A stretch of 64,000 nucleotides of DNA, taken from assembly GCF_026624755.1 (NCBI RefSeq), contig NZ_JAPMXC010000001.1, positions 2,514,365 to 2,578,364 on the forward strand. The letters are read 5' to 3'. The translations under genes and the position numbers were made by a program. Of the stretch, positions 1 to 9,052 are shown piece by piece (within the stretch, counting starts at the first letter, position 1; every line of letters begins with the position of its first letter). The stretch is from Robbsia betulipollinis. Lineage in GTDB: Bacteria; Pseudomonadota; Gammaproteobacteria; Burkholderiales; Burkholderiaceae. The notes below the pieces were generated by a model. That model was not told where the DNA came from and searched no databases. It saw only the letters and a list, made by a program, of their open reading frames with translations.

Positions 1-79
1 TGAATTCGAGTATCACGTCGAGCACAAGCATTGCCTGGTGTCGGCGGGGGCAGAAGCGAGTCTGAGCCATCATGGTTGA
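1..79 (+). CDS. nuoF: NADH-quinone oxidoreductase subunit F, C-terminal fragment
   Basis: Only the last 25 codons are inside the window, read from base 2 to a TGA at 77-79. The peptide starts EFEYHVEHKHCLV, which matches the usual C-terminus of NuoF in Burkholderiales. NuoF binds NADH, FMN and cluster N3 in the peripheral arm of complex I. Its end overlaps the ATG of nuoG by 8 bases, as expected for a tightly coupled nuo operon. The call rests on this short tail and on position; the catalytic part lies to the left of the window. Confidence 0.8.
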   Translation, partial: EFEYHVEHKHCLVSAGAEASLSHHG

Positions 80-2453
80 ACTGGAAATAGACGGCAAGAA
101 GGTCGAGGTCCCGGAAGGCAGCATGGTGATGGAAGCTGCCAAGCGGGCGGATACCTATATCCCGCACTTTTGTTACCACAAGAAACTGTCGATCGCGGCC
201 AATTGCCGGATGTGCCTGGTCGATGTCGAAAAGATTCCGAAGGCCGTGCCGGCCTGCGCGACGCCGGTGTCGTCCGGGATGATCGTGCGCACGAAGTCCG
301 ACAAGGCGGTCAAGAGTCAGCAGGCGGTGATGGAATTCCTGCTGATCAACCATCCGCTGGACTGTCCGATCTGTGACCAGGGCGGCGAGTGCCAGTTGCA
401 GGATCTGGCGGTGGGTTATGGCAAGTCGGCCTCGCGCTATCGCGAGGAAAAGCGGGTGGTGTTCCACAAGAACGTCGGTCCGTTGATCTCGATGCAGGAA
501 ATGACGCGCTGCATCCATTGCACGCGGTGCGTGCGCTTCGGGCAGGAGATCGCCGGGGTCATGGAATTCGGCATGCTCGGGCGCGGTGAACATGCCGAGA
601 TCACCGCCTTCGTCGGCCAGTCGATCGATTCCGAACTCTCGGGCAACATGATCGACCTGTGCCCGGTGGGCGCGTTGACGTCGAAGCCGTTCCGCTTCAG
701 CGCCCGGACCTGGGAACTGACGCGCCGCAAGTCGGTGAGCCCGCACGATGGCGTGGGCGCGAACCTGATCGTGCAGATGAAGAACAGCCGCGTGATGCGT
801 GTGCTGCCGCTGGAGAACGAGGCGGTCAACGAGTGCTGGCTCTCGGACAAGGACCGCTTTTCGTACGAGGGTCTGAACAGCGCCGAGCGTCTGACGCGGC
901 CGATGATCCGGCAAAACGGCGACTGGCATGAGGTCGACTGGCAGACGGCGTTGTCGTACGTCGCCGACAGCTTCGGGAAAATCACCGCTCAGCATGGGCA
1001 GGACGCGATCGGCATGCTGGCCAGCCCGCACAGCACGCTGGAGGAACTGTTCCTGTTCAAGGCGCTGGCGAACGGGCTGGGCACGCCGAATGTCGATCAT
1101 CGTCTGCGCCAGAGCGATTTCGCCGGTGAGGTGCAGGGTGGTCAGGGCGTGCGCTGGCTGGGCATGCCGATCGCGGATCTGGCGAACGTCGACCGCGCGC
1201 TGGTGATCGGTTCGCACCTGCGACGCGACCACCCGCTGCTGGCCGCGCGTCTGCGTCAGGCCGCGCGCAATGGCGCGCGGGTAGGTTTCGTCGCCGCCAG
1301 TTCCGACGATTCGCTGATTCCCGGCGCGCATCCGGTCGTGGTCGCGCCGAGCGCCTGGCTGGCTGAGCTCTCGGCCATCGCCCGCGCGATCGCGACGGTG
1401 CGCGGCGTCGAGCTGCCGGAAGGCTTCGCGCGCGGCGACGCGCTGACGCCAAGCGACGACGCGCGACGCGCGGCGGAATCCTTCGTCGCCGGCGTGCAGA
1501 CCGTCGTCCTGCTGGGCAATGACGCGGTGCGCCACCCGGAGTTCACGAAGCTGCATGCGCTGGCCGCGTGGATCGCCGAGCAGGCGGGCGCGAAGCTGGG
1601 TTTCCTGACCGAGGCGGCCAACACCGTCGGCGCGCAGCTGGTCGGCGCGCTGCCGGGCCCGGACGGCCTGGACGCGTCGGCGATGTTCGACCAGCCGCGT
1701 CAGGCGTACGTACTGATGAACGTCGAGCCGGAATTCGATTCGGCGGACCCGGCGCGCGCGCTCGCGGCGCTGGCGCAGGCAGGCCTGGTGGTCAGTCTGA
1801 GCATGTTCAAGCACGGCGCGGACTATGCCGACGTGCTGCTGCCGATCGCCCCGTTCACCGAAACCGCGGGTGCCTTCGTCAACTGCGAAGGCCGCCTGCA
1901 GGCCTTCAATGGCGTGGCGCCGCCGCTGGGCGAGACGCGTCCCGCGTGGAAGGTGCTGCGGGTGCTCGCCAATCTGTTCGAACTGCCGGACTTCGAATTC
2001 GACAGCGTCGAACAGGTGCGCCGCGCGGCGCTGCGCGACCTGGACATTCCCGCGCGGCTCGACAATGGCAGCGCCTCGGCCGTCGTGGATGCGCCGCATC
2101 CGGCGGCAGTCCCGTCCCCCGACGATACGTCCGGCGCGACCTTCGAACGCTACGAGCGCTTGCCGGACGTGCCGATCTATCATGCCGATCCGCTGGTGCG
2201 GCGCGCGGCGTCCCTGCACCTGACGCTGGCCGCGCGGCAGGCCGTGCGGGCGTCATTGCCGGCGGGCCTGTTCGACCGCCTCGGCCTCGCGCAGGGCGAC
2301 GCGGTACGCGTCACCCAGGGCGAGCGTTCGGTGACGCTGCCCGCATGGCGCGACGAGAAGCTGGCGCCGAACGTGGTCAGAGTGTCGGCAGCCACGCCGG
2401 CGTCTGCCGCGTTGGGCAGCCTGTTCGGTGATCTGGTGGTGGAGAAGGTCTAA
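72..2453 (+). CDS. nuoG: NADH-quinone oxidoreductase subunit G
   Basis: Peripheral-arm subunit of respiratory complex I that carries the iron-sulfur relay between NuoF and the quinone site. Of 793 residues, the N-terminus shows a plant-type 2Fe-2S site (C34, C45, C48, C62), the His-Cys3 site of cluster N5 (H94, C98, C101, C107) and a 4Fe-4S site (C147, C150, C153, C197). The rest is a molybdopterin-oxidoreductase-like domain with no catalytic role in complex I. The start overlaps the end of nuoF and the stop is directly followed by the nuoH ATG, so translation is probably coupled. Length and motif order are normal for the family. Confidence 0.97.
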   Translation: MVELEIDGKKVEVPEGSMVMEAAKRADTYIPHFCYHKKLSIAANCRMCLVDVEKIPKAVPACATPVSSGMIVRTKSDKAVKSQQAVMEFLLINHPLDCPICDQGGECQLQDLAVGYGKSASRYREEKRVVFHKNVGPLISMQEMTRCIHCTRCVRFGQEIAGVMEFGMLGRGEHAEITAFVGQSIDSELSGNMIDLCPVGALTSKPFRFSARTWELTRRKSVSPHDGVGANLIVQMKNSRVMRVLPLENEAVNECWLSDKDRFSYEGLNSAERLTRPMIRQNGDWHEVDWQTALSYVADSFGKITAQHGQDAIGMLASPHSTLEELFLFKALANGLGTPNVDHRLRQSDFAGEVQGGQGVRWLGMPIADLANVDRALVIGSHLRRDHPLLAARLRQAARNGARVGFVAASSDDSLIPGAHPVVVAPSAWLAELSAIARAIATVRGVELPEGFARGDALTPSDDARRAAESFVAGVQTVVLLGNDAVRHPEFTKLHALAAWIAEQAGAKLGFLTEAANTVGAQLVGALPGPDGLDASAMFDQPRQAYVLMNVEPEFDSADPARALAALAQAGLVVSLSMFKHGADYADVLLPIAPFTETAGAFVNCEGRLQAFNGVAPPLGETRPAWKVLRVLANLFELPDFEFDSVEQVRRAALRDLDIPARLDNGSASAVVDAPHPAAVPSPDDTSGATFERYERLPDVPIYHADPLVRRAASLHLTLAARQAVRASLPAGLFDRLGLAQGDAVRVTQGERSVTLPAWRDEKLAPNVVRVSAATPASAALGSLFGDLVVEKV

Positions 2454-3518
2454 ATGAGCTTGTTCGATTCGATCAACACCGCGGGGCTCGGCGTCCTCGG
2501 CGCGGCCTGGCCCACGGTCTGGGTGCTGGTGCGCATCGTCGTCCTGTCGGTCGTGCTGCTGCTGTGCGTGGCCTACCTCGTGCTGTGGGAGCGCAAGCTG
2601 ATCGGCTGGATGCACGTACGTCTGGGGCCGAATCGCAATGGCCCCGGCGGCATGTTCCAGACCATCGCCGACGTGCTCAAGCTGATCCTGAAGGAAGTGA
2701 TCATGCCCACGCAGGCCACGCCCTGGCTCTACCTGATCGCGCCGATCATGGTGGTGGCGCCGGCGTTCGCGGTCTGGGCGGTGATCCCGTTCCAGCCGGA
2801 AGCGGTGCTGGGCAACGTCAACGCCGGTTTGCTGTACGCGATGGCGATCTCGTCGGTCGGCGTCTACGGCGTGATCCTGGCGGGCTGGGCGTCGAATTCG
2901 AAGTACGCGTTCCTCGGCGCGATGCGCGCGTCGGCGCAGATGGTCTCGTACGAAGTGTCGATGGGTCTGGCGCTGGTCACGGTGCTGATGACGTCGGGCT
3001 CCTTGAACCTGAGCGACATCGTCGTGCAGCAGCAGCACGGGCATTTCGCGTCGGTCGGATTGACCTTCCTGTCGTGGAACTGGCTGCCGCTGCTGCCGAT
3101 GTTCGTCGTCTACTTCATTTCGGGGCTGGCGGAAACGAACCGGCATCCGTTCGACGTCGTCGAGGGCGAGTCGGAAATCGTCGCCGGGCATATGGTCGAG
3201 TATTCGGGCATCGTCTTCGCGCTGTTCTTCCTGGCCGAATACCTGAACATGATCGTCATCTCGACGCTGACCGCCACCCTGTTCCTGGGCGGCTGGAGCG
3301 CGCCGTTCGGCTTTCTGGCCTTCATTCCCGGTGCGGTCTGGCTGGTGCTGAAAGTGTTCTTCCTGCTGTCGGTTTTCGTCTGGGTGCGCGCGACGTTCCC
3401 GCGCTACCGGTACGATCAGATCATGCGCCTGGGCTGGAAGGTTTTCCTGCCGGTCTGCCTGTTGTGGGTTGTCGTGGTCGGCTTCTGGATCATGTCGCCG
3501 CTCAACATCTGGAAATAA
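2454..3518 (+). CDS. nuoH: NADH-quinone oxidoreductase subunit H
   Basis: Membrane subunit of complex I that forms the quinone-binding chamber where the peripheral arm meets the proton-pumping arm. It has 354 residues with about eight hydrophobic helices. The family signatures are visible: the [16 protein letters not shown] loop and the acidic [15 protein letters not shown] segment that faces the quinone tunnel. The ATG follows the nuoG stop with no gap, and nuoI begins 33 bases downstream. Nothing atypical is seen. Confidence 0.97.
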   Translation: MSLFDSINTAGLGVLGAAWPTVWVLVRIVVLSVVLLLCVAYLVLWERKLIGWMHVRLGPNRNGPGGMFQTIADVLKLILKEVIMPTQATPWLYLIAPIMVVAPAFAVWAVIPFQPEAVLGNVNAGLLYAMAISSVGVYGVILAGWASNSKYAFLGAMRASAQMVSYEVSMGLALVTVLMTSGSLNLSDIVVQQQHGHFASVGLTFLSWNWLPLLPMFVVYFISGLAETNRHPFDVVEGESEIVAGHMVEYSGIVFALFFLAEYLNMIVISTLTATLFLGGWSAPFGFLAFIPGAVWLVLKVFFLLSVFVWVRATFPRYRYDQIMRLGWKVFLPVCLLWVVVVGFWIMSPLNIWK

Positions 3519-3551
3519 GGGCGGCGCACGCTGCCCGGGGAAGGGAACGAG

Positions 3552-4040
3552 ATGATTGCAATCAGAGATTTTTTCCGCAGCTTTCTGCTGCTCGAGTTAT
3601 TGCGCGGAATGGCGATGACCGGGAAGTACGTGTTCAAGCGCAAGATCACCGTGCAGTTCCCGGAGGAGAAGACGCCGCTGTCGCCGCGTTTCCGGGGCCT
3701 GCACGCGCTGCGCCGCTACGAGAACGGCGAGGAACGCTGCATCGCCTGCAAACTGTGCGAGGCGGTCTGCCCGGCGCTGGCGATCACGATCGAATCGGAA
3801 ACGCGTGCCGACAATACCCGCCGCACCACGCGCTACGACATCGATCTGACGAAGTGCATCTTCTGCGGCTTCTGCGAGGAAAGCTGCCCCGTGGATTCGA
3901 TCGTCGAGACGCAGATCCTCGAATACCACGGCGAAAAGCGCGGCGATCTCTATTTCACGAAGGACATGCTCCTCGCGGTGGGCGACCATTACGAGAAGGA
4001 AATCGCCGCGGCGAAGGCCGCCGATGCGCCGTACCGCTGA
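3552..4040 (+). CDS. nuoI: NADH-quinone oxidoreductase subunit I
   Basis: Peripheral-arm ferredoxin-like subunit holding clusters N6a and N6b, which pass electrons towards N2 and quinone. The 162-residue protein has two CxxCxxCxxxCP motifs, at C63/C66/C69/C73 and C102/C105/C108/C112, the standard 8Fe layout. A purine-rich ribosome-binding stretch lies just before the ATG. It sits between nuoH and nuoJ in canonical order, and its length is normal for the family. Confidence 0.97.
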   Translation: MIAIRDFFRSFLLLELLRGMAMTGKYVFKRKITVQFPEEKTPLSPRFRGLHALRRYENGEERCIACKLCEAVCPALAITIESETRADNTRRTTRYDIDLTKCIFCGFCEESCPVDSIVETQILEYHGEKRGDLYFTKDMLLAVGDHYEKEIAAAKAADAPYR

Positions 4041-4100
4041 ACGCCCGGCGCACGTCACGACCGCAGTCGGTCCCCGCGACCTCATGAAGATTGGCTAGAC

Positions 4101-4979
4101 ATGGCATTCACCACCGTACTGTTTTATGTGTTCTCGATCCTGCTGGTCGGCTCGGCCTTCCGGGTCATCACGGCGCCCGACGCGGTGCAGTCGGCCCTGT
4201 TCCTGATCCTGGCGTTCTTCAATGCCGCGGGAATCTGGATGCTGCTGCAGGCGGAATTCCTCGCCATCGTGCTCGTGCTCGTCTATGTCGGCGCGGTGAT
4301 GGTGCTGTTCCTGTTCGTCGTCATGATGCTCGACATCAACACCGAGCTGCTACGGCGCGACTTCAAGCGTTTCGTGCCCTGGGCCACCGTGGTCGGGGCG
4401 ATCATCGTCGTCGAGCTGGCGCTGGTGATCTGGCGCGGTTACGGTGCCACGGTCGATCCGGTTGCGATGAACGCCACCGACGCGGCGCTGCCGAACACCC
4501 ATCTCATCGGGCGGCTGATCTATACCCGTTACATTTTTGCGTTCGAGATCGCCGGGCTGATCCTGCTGGTGTCCCTGATCGCCGCGGTCGCGCTGACGAT
4601 GCGCCACCGCACGGGTGTCAAGCGCACGAACCCGAACCAGCAGGTGCATGTGCGTCGCGCGGACCGCGTGCGCATCGTGAAGATGGCGTCCGAGATGGAA
4701 GCGCCGGAAGCCGACACCGCGCCGGCGACGCCGGGCAATGCGGGGGCCGGCAGCGTGGTGCCCGCCAGCGCCCCGCGCGCGGCGCCCAGCGTGCCGCAGA
4801 ACGTCGCGACGCCGGTATCGAGCGCGGCGGTATCGACACCGGCCGCACCGACGCCGGCCGCACCGACGCCGGCCGCACCGACGCCGGCCGCACCGACGCC
4901 GGCCGCACCTACGCCGGCCGCACCTACGCCGGCCGCACCTACGCCGGCCGCACCTACGCCGGCCGCACCCAAACAATGA
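4101..4979 (+). CDS. nuoJ: NADH-quinone oxidoreductase subunit J with repeat-rich C-terminal tail
   Basis: Membrane-arm subunit of complex I. Roughly the first 205 residues are ordinary NuoJ, with five hydrophobic helices including the conserved [15 protein letters not shown] segment. The remaining part of the 292 residues is an Ala/Pro-rich tail that ends in about nine Pro-Thr-Pro-Ala-Ala units encoded by a 15-bp tandem repeat. Burkholderial NuoJ proteins are usually about 210-230 residues, so the tail is an addition. It follows the last helix and a basic segment ([20 protein letters not shown]) and is inferred to be a flexible soluble extension. nuoK starts 19 bases after the stop. Confidence 0.95.
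   Translation: MAFTTVLFYVFSILLVGSAFRVITAPDAVQSALFLILAFFNAAGIWMLLQAEFLAIVLVLVYVGAVMVLFLFVVMMLDINTELLRRDFKRFVPWATVVGAIIVVELALVIWRGYGATVDPVAMNATDAALPNTHLIGRLIYTRYIFAFEIAGLILLVSLIAAVALTMRHRTGVKRTNPNQQVHVRRADRVRIVKMASEMEAPEADTAPATPGNAGAGSVVPASAPRAAPSVPQNVATPVSSAAVSTPAAPTPAAPTPAAPTPAAPTPAAPTPAAPTPAAPTPAAPTPAAPKQ
4846..4965 (+). repeat. 15-bp tandem repeat, 8 units, inside nuoJ
   Basis: The unit CACCGACGCCGGCCG occurs four times (4846-4905), then its variant CACCTACGCCGGCCG four times (4906-4965), with partial units on both sides. The 15-bp period keeps frame and encodes Pro-Thr-Pro-Ala-Ala. The 4+4 arrangement of the G and T variants points to recent expansion by slippage or block duplication. Confidence 0.97.
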
Positions 4980-4998
4980 AAAAGAGAGGAGACAAGCC

Positions 4999-5304
4999 AT
5001 GCTGACCCTCGCCCACTACCTGGTTCTCGGTGCGATCCTGTTCGCGATCAGCATCGTCGGAATCTGGCTGAACCGGCGCAACGTGATCATCATCCTGATG
5101 GCGATCGAGTTGATGCTGCTGGCGGTGAACACCAATTTCGTCGCGTTCTCGCATTATCTCGGCGACGCGAACGGGCAGGTGTTCGTATTTTTCGTGCTGA
5201 CCGTGGCCGCGGCGGAAGCGGCCATCGGGCTGGCGATCCTGGTCGCGTTGTTCCGTCGTCTCGATACGATCAATGTGGAAGATCTCGACCGTCTCAAAGG
5301 CTAG
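4999..5304 (+). CDS. nuoK: NADH-quinone oxidoreductase subunit K
   Basis: Small membrane subunit of complex I (101 residues, three helices) that contributes to proton transfer. The two intramembrane glutamates of the family are present at E37 ([10 protein letters not shown]) and E73 ([10 protein letters not shown]). The ATG at 4999 follows a strong AGAGAGGAG-type ribosome-binding stretch. A longer in-frame reading upstream runs into the nuoJ tail repeat and is not a real N-terminus. Confidence 0.97.
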   Translation: MLTLAHYLVLGAILFAISIVGIWLNRRNVIIILMAIELMLLAVNTNFVAFSHYLGDANGQVFVFFVLTVAAAEAAIGLAILVALFRRLDTINVEDLDRLKG

Positions 5305-5424
5305 TATCCGCGCCATGCGCGCTTTCGGCCCGGCAGGCGCCGGCAGCGCGCCGGGCGAATGCGGGTCGGATACTTCACGAGTGCTGTCCGGTCCAACCGA
5401 CCGGGCGAAATAGGCAAGGCTGTC

Positions 5425-7533
5425 ATGGCAAATACAATCAATCCCACGCTGCTGCTCGCGATCGCGCTCGCGCCGCTGTTCGGTTCCCTGGTCGCGGGCC
5501 TGTTCGGCCATGCGATCGGCCGTCGCGGCGCGCATGTCGTCACCATCGCCGGGGTCGCGATCTCCTTCGTTCTGTCGTCGATGGTGTTCGTCGACGTGCT
5601 GCACGGGGCGAGCTTCAACGGCACGATCTACGAATGGATGAACGTCGGGCCGCTCAAGCTCGAAGTCGGCTTCCTCGTCGATTCGCTGACCGCGCTGATG
5701 ATGTGCGTCGTGACCTTCGTGTCGCTGATGGTCCACATCTACACGATCGGCTACATGGCCGACGACGACGGTTACCAGCGCTTCTTCTGCTACATCTCGC
5801 TGTTCACCTTCGCGATGCTGATGCTGGTGATGAGCAACAACTTCCTGCAGCTGTTCTTCGGCTGGGAAGCGGTGGGGCTGGTGTCCTATCTGTTGATCGG
5901 TTTCTGGTACACGCGACCCACCGCGATCTACGCGAACATGAAGGCCTTCCTGGTGAACCGGGTCGGCGACTTCGGCTTCATCCTCGGTATCGGCCTGCTG
6001 CTCGCCAATGCCGGGTCGCTGAACTACGGCGACGTCTTCGCGCATCGAGAGGCGCTCGCCGCCCTGAGTTTCCCGGGTACGCACTGGGGGCTGCTGACGG
6101 TCGCCTGCATCTGCCTGTTCATCGGCGCAATGGGTAAGTCCGCGCAATTCCCGCTGCACGTCTGGCTGCCGGATTCGATGGAAGGCCCGACGCCGATCTC
6201 CGCGTTGATCCACGCGGCGACGATGGTCACCGCCGGCATCTTCATGGTGGCGCGCATGTCGCCGCTGTTCGAACTGTCCGACGCCGCGCTGTCCTTCATC
6301 CTCGTGATCGGCGCGATCACGGCGCTGTTCATGGGTTTCCTGGGACTGGTGCAGAACGACATCAAGCGCGTGGTCGCGTATTCGACGCTGTCGCAACTCG
6401 GTTACATGACGGTCGCGCTGGGCGCGTCCGCCTATCCGGTCGCGGTGTTCCACCTGATGACGCACGCCTTCTTCAAGGCGTTGCTGTTCCTGGCGGCCGG
6501 CTCGGTGATCATCGGCATGCATCACGATCAGGACATGCGCAATATGGGCGGCCTGCGCAAATACATGCCGATCACCTGGATCACCTCGCTGGTCGGCTCC
6601 CTGGCGCTGATCGGCACGCCGTTCTTCTCCGGCTTCTATTCGAAGGATTCGATCATCGACGCGGTGCGGGAGTCGCATCTGCCCGGCTCCGGCTTCGCGT
6701 ATTTCGCGGTGCTGTTCAGCGTGTTCATCACCGCGCTGTACGCCTTCCGGATGTATTTCCTGGTGTTCCACGGTGCGGAGCGTTTCCGTCGACCGCATAC
6801 GCAGCATGGTCAGGAAGCGCAGGTGCACGGGTCGCATCCCGACGCACATTCCGGCGCACCCGCCGTTGCACACGCCGTTGCGCACGCCGGCCACGCGCAC
6901 GGCCATTCCGACGCGGGCGACGCGCACGGTCAGCAGCCGCCGCACGAGTCGTCGTGGGTGGTCACGCTGCCGCTGATCCTGCTCGCGATTCCGTCGGTGA
7001 TCATCGGCGCGGTGGCGATCTCGCCGCTGCTCTATGGCGGCTTTTTCAGCCACGGCGTCGTATTCAGCAAAGTCATCTTCATCGGCGCGAACCACGCCGG
7101 GCTCGAGGAGATGGCCCAGGGCTATCATGGCTGGCTCGGCATGACCCTGCATTCGCTGCAAGGCGCGCCGGTCTGGCTGGCGTTGCTCGGCGTGGTGGTG
7201 GCATGGATCTTCTACATCAAGCGCCCGGACATCCCCGCGATGCTGCAGCGCCGTTTCTCGGGCATCCACACGCTGCTGGAGAACAAGTACTACTTCGACA
7301 AAATCAACGATGCGGTGTTCGCGCGGGGGCTGCTGGCGGTCGGCCGCGGCTTGTGGAAAGAGGGCGATCAGGCCGTGATCGACGGTGCCGTGGACGGCAG
7401 CGCCAATGCGATGCGCTGGGTGGCGCGCCTGTTGCGGCCCCTGCAGACCGGTTACGTCTATCACTACGCGTTCGCGATGATCATCGGCGTGGTGGTGTTG
7501 TTGACGCTGTTCGTCACGCTCGGCGGGAACTAA
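5425..7533 (+). CDS. nuoL: NADH-quinone oxidoreductase subunit L with His-rich loop
   Basis: Antiporter-like proton-pumping subunit at the far end of the complex I membrane arm. From the ATG at 5425 it has 702 residues and starts MANTINPTLLLAIALAP, as in relatives; the in-frame ATG at 5359 would add 22 residues that do not look like NuoL. Conserved features include GWEAVGLVSYLL with the key glutamate, and MGKSAQFPLHVWLPDSMEGP with the channel lysine. Between helices near 6790-6950 there is a hydrophilic insert very rich in His and Ala that ordinary NuoL proteins do not need. The C-terminal lateral-helix region is intact. Confidence 0.96.
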   Translation: MANTINPTLLLAIALAPLFGSLVAGLFGHAIGRRGAHVVTIAGVAISFVLSSMVFVDVLHGASFNGTIYEWMNVGPLKLEVGFLVDSLTALMMCVVTFVSLMVHIYTIGYMADDDGYQRFFCYISLFTFAMLMLVMSNNFLQLFFGWEAVGLVSYLLIGFWYTRPTAIYANMKAFLVNRVGDFGFILGIGLLLANAGSLNYGDVFAHREALAALSFPGTHWGLLTVACICLFIGAMGKSAQFPLHVWLPDSMEGPTPISALIHAATMVTAGIFMVARMSPLFELSDAALSFILVIGAITALFMGFLGLVQNDIKRVVAYSTLSQLGYMTVALGASAYPVAVFHLMTHAFFKALLFLAAGSVIIGMHHDQDMRNMGGLRKYMPITWITSLVGSLALIGTPFFSGFYSKDSIIDAVRESHLPGSGFAYFAVLFSVFITALYAFRMYFLVFHGAERFRRPHTQHGQEAQVHGSHPDAHSGAPAVAHAVAHAGHAHGHSDAGDAHGQQPPHESSWVVTLPLILLAIPSVIIGAVAISPLLYGGFFSHGVVFSKVIFIGANHAGLEEMAQGYHGWLGMTLHSLQGAPVWLALLGVVVAWIFYIKRPDIPAMLQRRFSGIHTLLENKYYFDKINDAVFARGLLAVGRGLWKEGDQAVIDGAVDGSANAMRWVARLLRPLQTGYVYHYAFAMIIGVVVLLTLFVTLGGN

Positions 7534-7549
7534 GGCGAGGGGATCTCGG

Positions 7550-9028
7550 ATGCATGCACTTCCGTTGTTGAGTCTGGCGATCTGGATTCCGATCGTCACC
7601 GGCATCGTCACGCTCGTATTCGGTTCCAGCCGTGACCCGCGCGTCGCGCGCCGGATCGCGCTCGGCGGCGCGCTCCTCGGCCTGCTGGTCGTATTGCCGC
7701 TGATCTCCGGCTTCGACGCCAGCTCCGCCTCGTTGCAGTTCGTCGAGCGCATCAGCTGGATCGAACGCTACAACGTCGAGTATTATCTCGGCGTCGACGG
7801 CATCTCCATGTGGTTCGTCGTGCTGACCGCCTTCGTCACGGTGATCGTCGTGATCTCGGCGTGGGAGGTGATCCAGGTCAAGACCGCGCAGTACCTGGCG
7901 TCGTTCATGATTCTCTCGGGTCTGATGGTCGGCGTCTTCTGCGCCGCCGACGGGCTGCTGTTTTACACGTTCTTCGAAGCCACGCTGATTCCGATGTACA
8001 TCATCATCGGCGTCTGGGGCGGGGCGAACCGGGTTTACGCGGCGTTCAAGTTCTTTTTGTACACGCTCGCCGGTTCGCTGCTGATGCTCATCGCGCTGAT
8101 CTATCTGTACCGGGAATCGGGCACCTTCGAGATGCAGCGCTGGTATGCGCTGCCGTTGACGTTCTCCGAGCAGATCTTCCTCTTCATCGCCTTTTTCTTC
8201 GCGTTCGCGGTGAAGGTGCCGATGTGGCCGGTGCATACCTGGCTGCCGGACGCGCACGTCGAGGCGCCGACCGGCGGCTCGGTGGTGCTCGCGGCGATCA
8301 TGCTGAAGCTCGGCGCCTACGGATTCCTGCGCTTCTCGCTGCCGATCACGCCCGACGCCTCCCATTTTTTCGCGTCGACGATGATCACGCTGTCGCTGAT
8401 CGCGGTGGTCTACGTCGGCGTGGTGGCGCTGGTGCAGACCGACATGAAGAAGCTGGTCGCGTATTCGTCGATCGCGCACATGGGGTTCGTGACGCTGGGA
8501 TTCTTCATGTTTCATGATCTCGGCATGGAGGGCGCGATCGTCCAGATGATCTCGCACGGCTTCGTCTCCGGCGCGATGTTCCTCTCGATCGGCGTGTTGT
8601 ACGATCGCATGCACACGCGCGACATCAGCGCCTACGGCGGCGTGGTCAACACGATGCCGAAGTTCGCCGCCTTCGCGCTGCTGTTCGCGATGGCCAACTG
8701 CGGCCTGCCGGGCACCTCCGGTTTCGTCGGCGAATTCATGGTGATCCTGTCCGCGGTGAAGTTCAATTTCTGGATCGGCCTGCTCGCCGCCACGACCCTG
8801 ATGCTGGGCGCGGCGTACACCTTGTGGATGTACAAGCGCGTGTATTTCGGCGCGGTCGCCAACGAGCGGGTCGCGCGACTCAAGGATATCGGTGCGCGCG
8901 AATTTTCCCTGTTGGCCGTGCTGGGCGCGCTGGTGCTCATCATGGGCCTGTATCCCAAACCCTTTACCGACACGATGCATCAATCCGTGGTGAGCCTGCT
9001 CACCCACGTCGGCCAGTCGAAACTGTAG
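7550..9028 (+). CDS. nuoM: NADH-quinone oxidoreductase subunit M
   Basis: Second antiporter-like proton-pumping subunit of complex I (492 residues, about 14 helices). Family segments are clear: YYLGVDGISMWFVVLT near the N-terminus, FFEATLIPMYIIIGVWGG with the conserved glutamate, and KVPMWPVHTWLPDAHVEAP in the central proton channel. It lies 16 bases after nuoL and 24 before nuoN. Nothing in length or sequence is unusual. Confidence 0.97.
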   Translation: MHALPLLSLAIWIPIVTGIVTLVFGSSRDPRVARRIALGGALLGLLVVLPLISGFDASSASLQFVERISWIERYNVEYYLGVDGISMWFVVLTAFVTVIVVISAWEVIQVKTAQYLASFMILSGLMVGVFCAADGLLFYTFFEATLIPMYIIIGVWGGANRVYAAFKFFLYTLAGSLLMLIALIYLYRESGTFEMQRWYALPLTFSEQIFLFIAFFFAFAVKVPMWPVHTWLPDAHVEAPTGGSVVLAAIMLKLGAYGFLRFSLPITPDASHFFASTMITLSLIAVVYVGVVALVQTDMKKLVAYSSIAHMGFVTLGFFMFHDLGMEGAIVQMISHGFVSGAMFLSIGVLYDRMHTRDISAYGGVVNTMPKFAAFALLFAMANCGLPGTSGFVGEFMVILSAVKFNFWIGLLAATTLMLGAAYTLWMYKRVYFGAVANERVARLKDIGAREFSLLAVLGALVLIMGLYPKPFTDTMHQSVVSLLTHVGQSKL

Positions 9029-9052
9029 TCCGGCGAGGAAAGAAGAGAAGCT

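Noticed and set aside
4846-4965. nuoJ repeat as a CRISPR array
   Set aside because: The units are contiguous 15-mers without spacers, lie in frame within a gene, and there are no cas genes.
4954-7752. A 932-codon open frame on the minus strand opposite nuoK-nuoL
   Set aside because: It is the antisense of conserved nuo genes, His/Arg/Asp/Gln-rich without any family feature; a by-product of GC-rich third codon positions. Similar long antisense frames lie opposite nuoM, nuoN, acsA and the Rieske gene.
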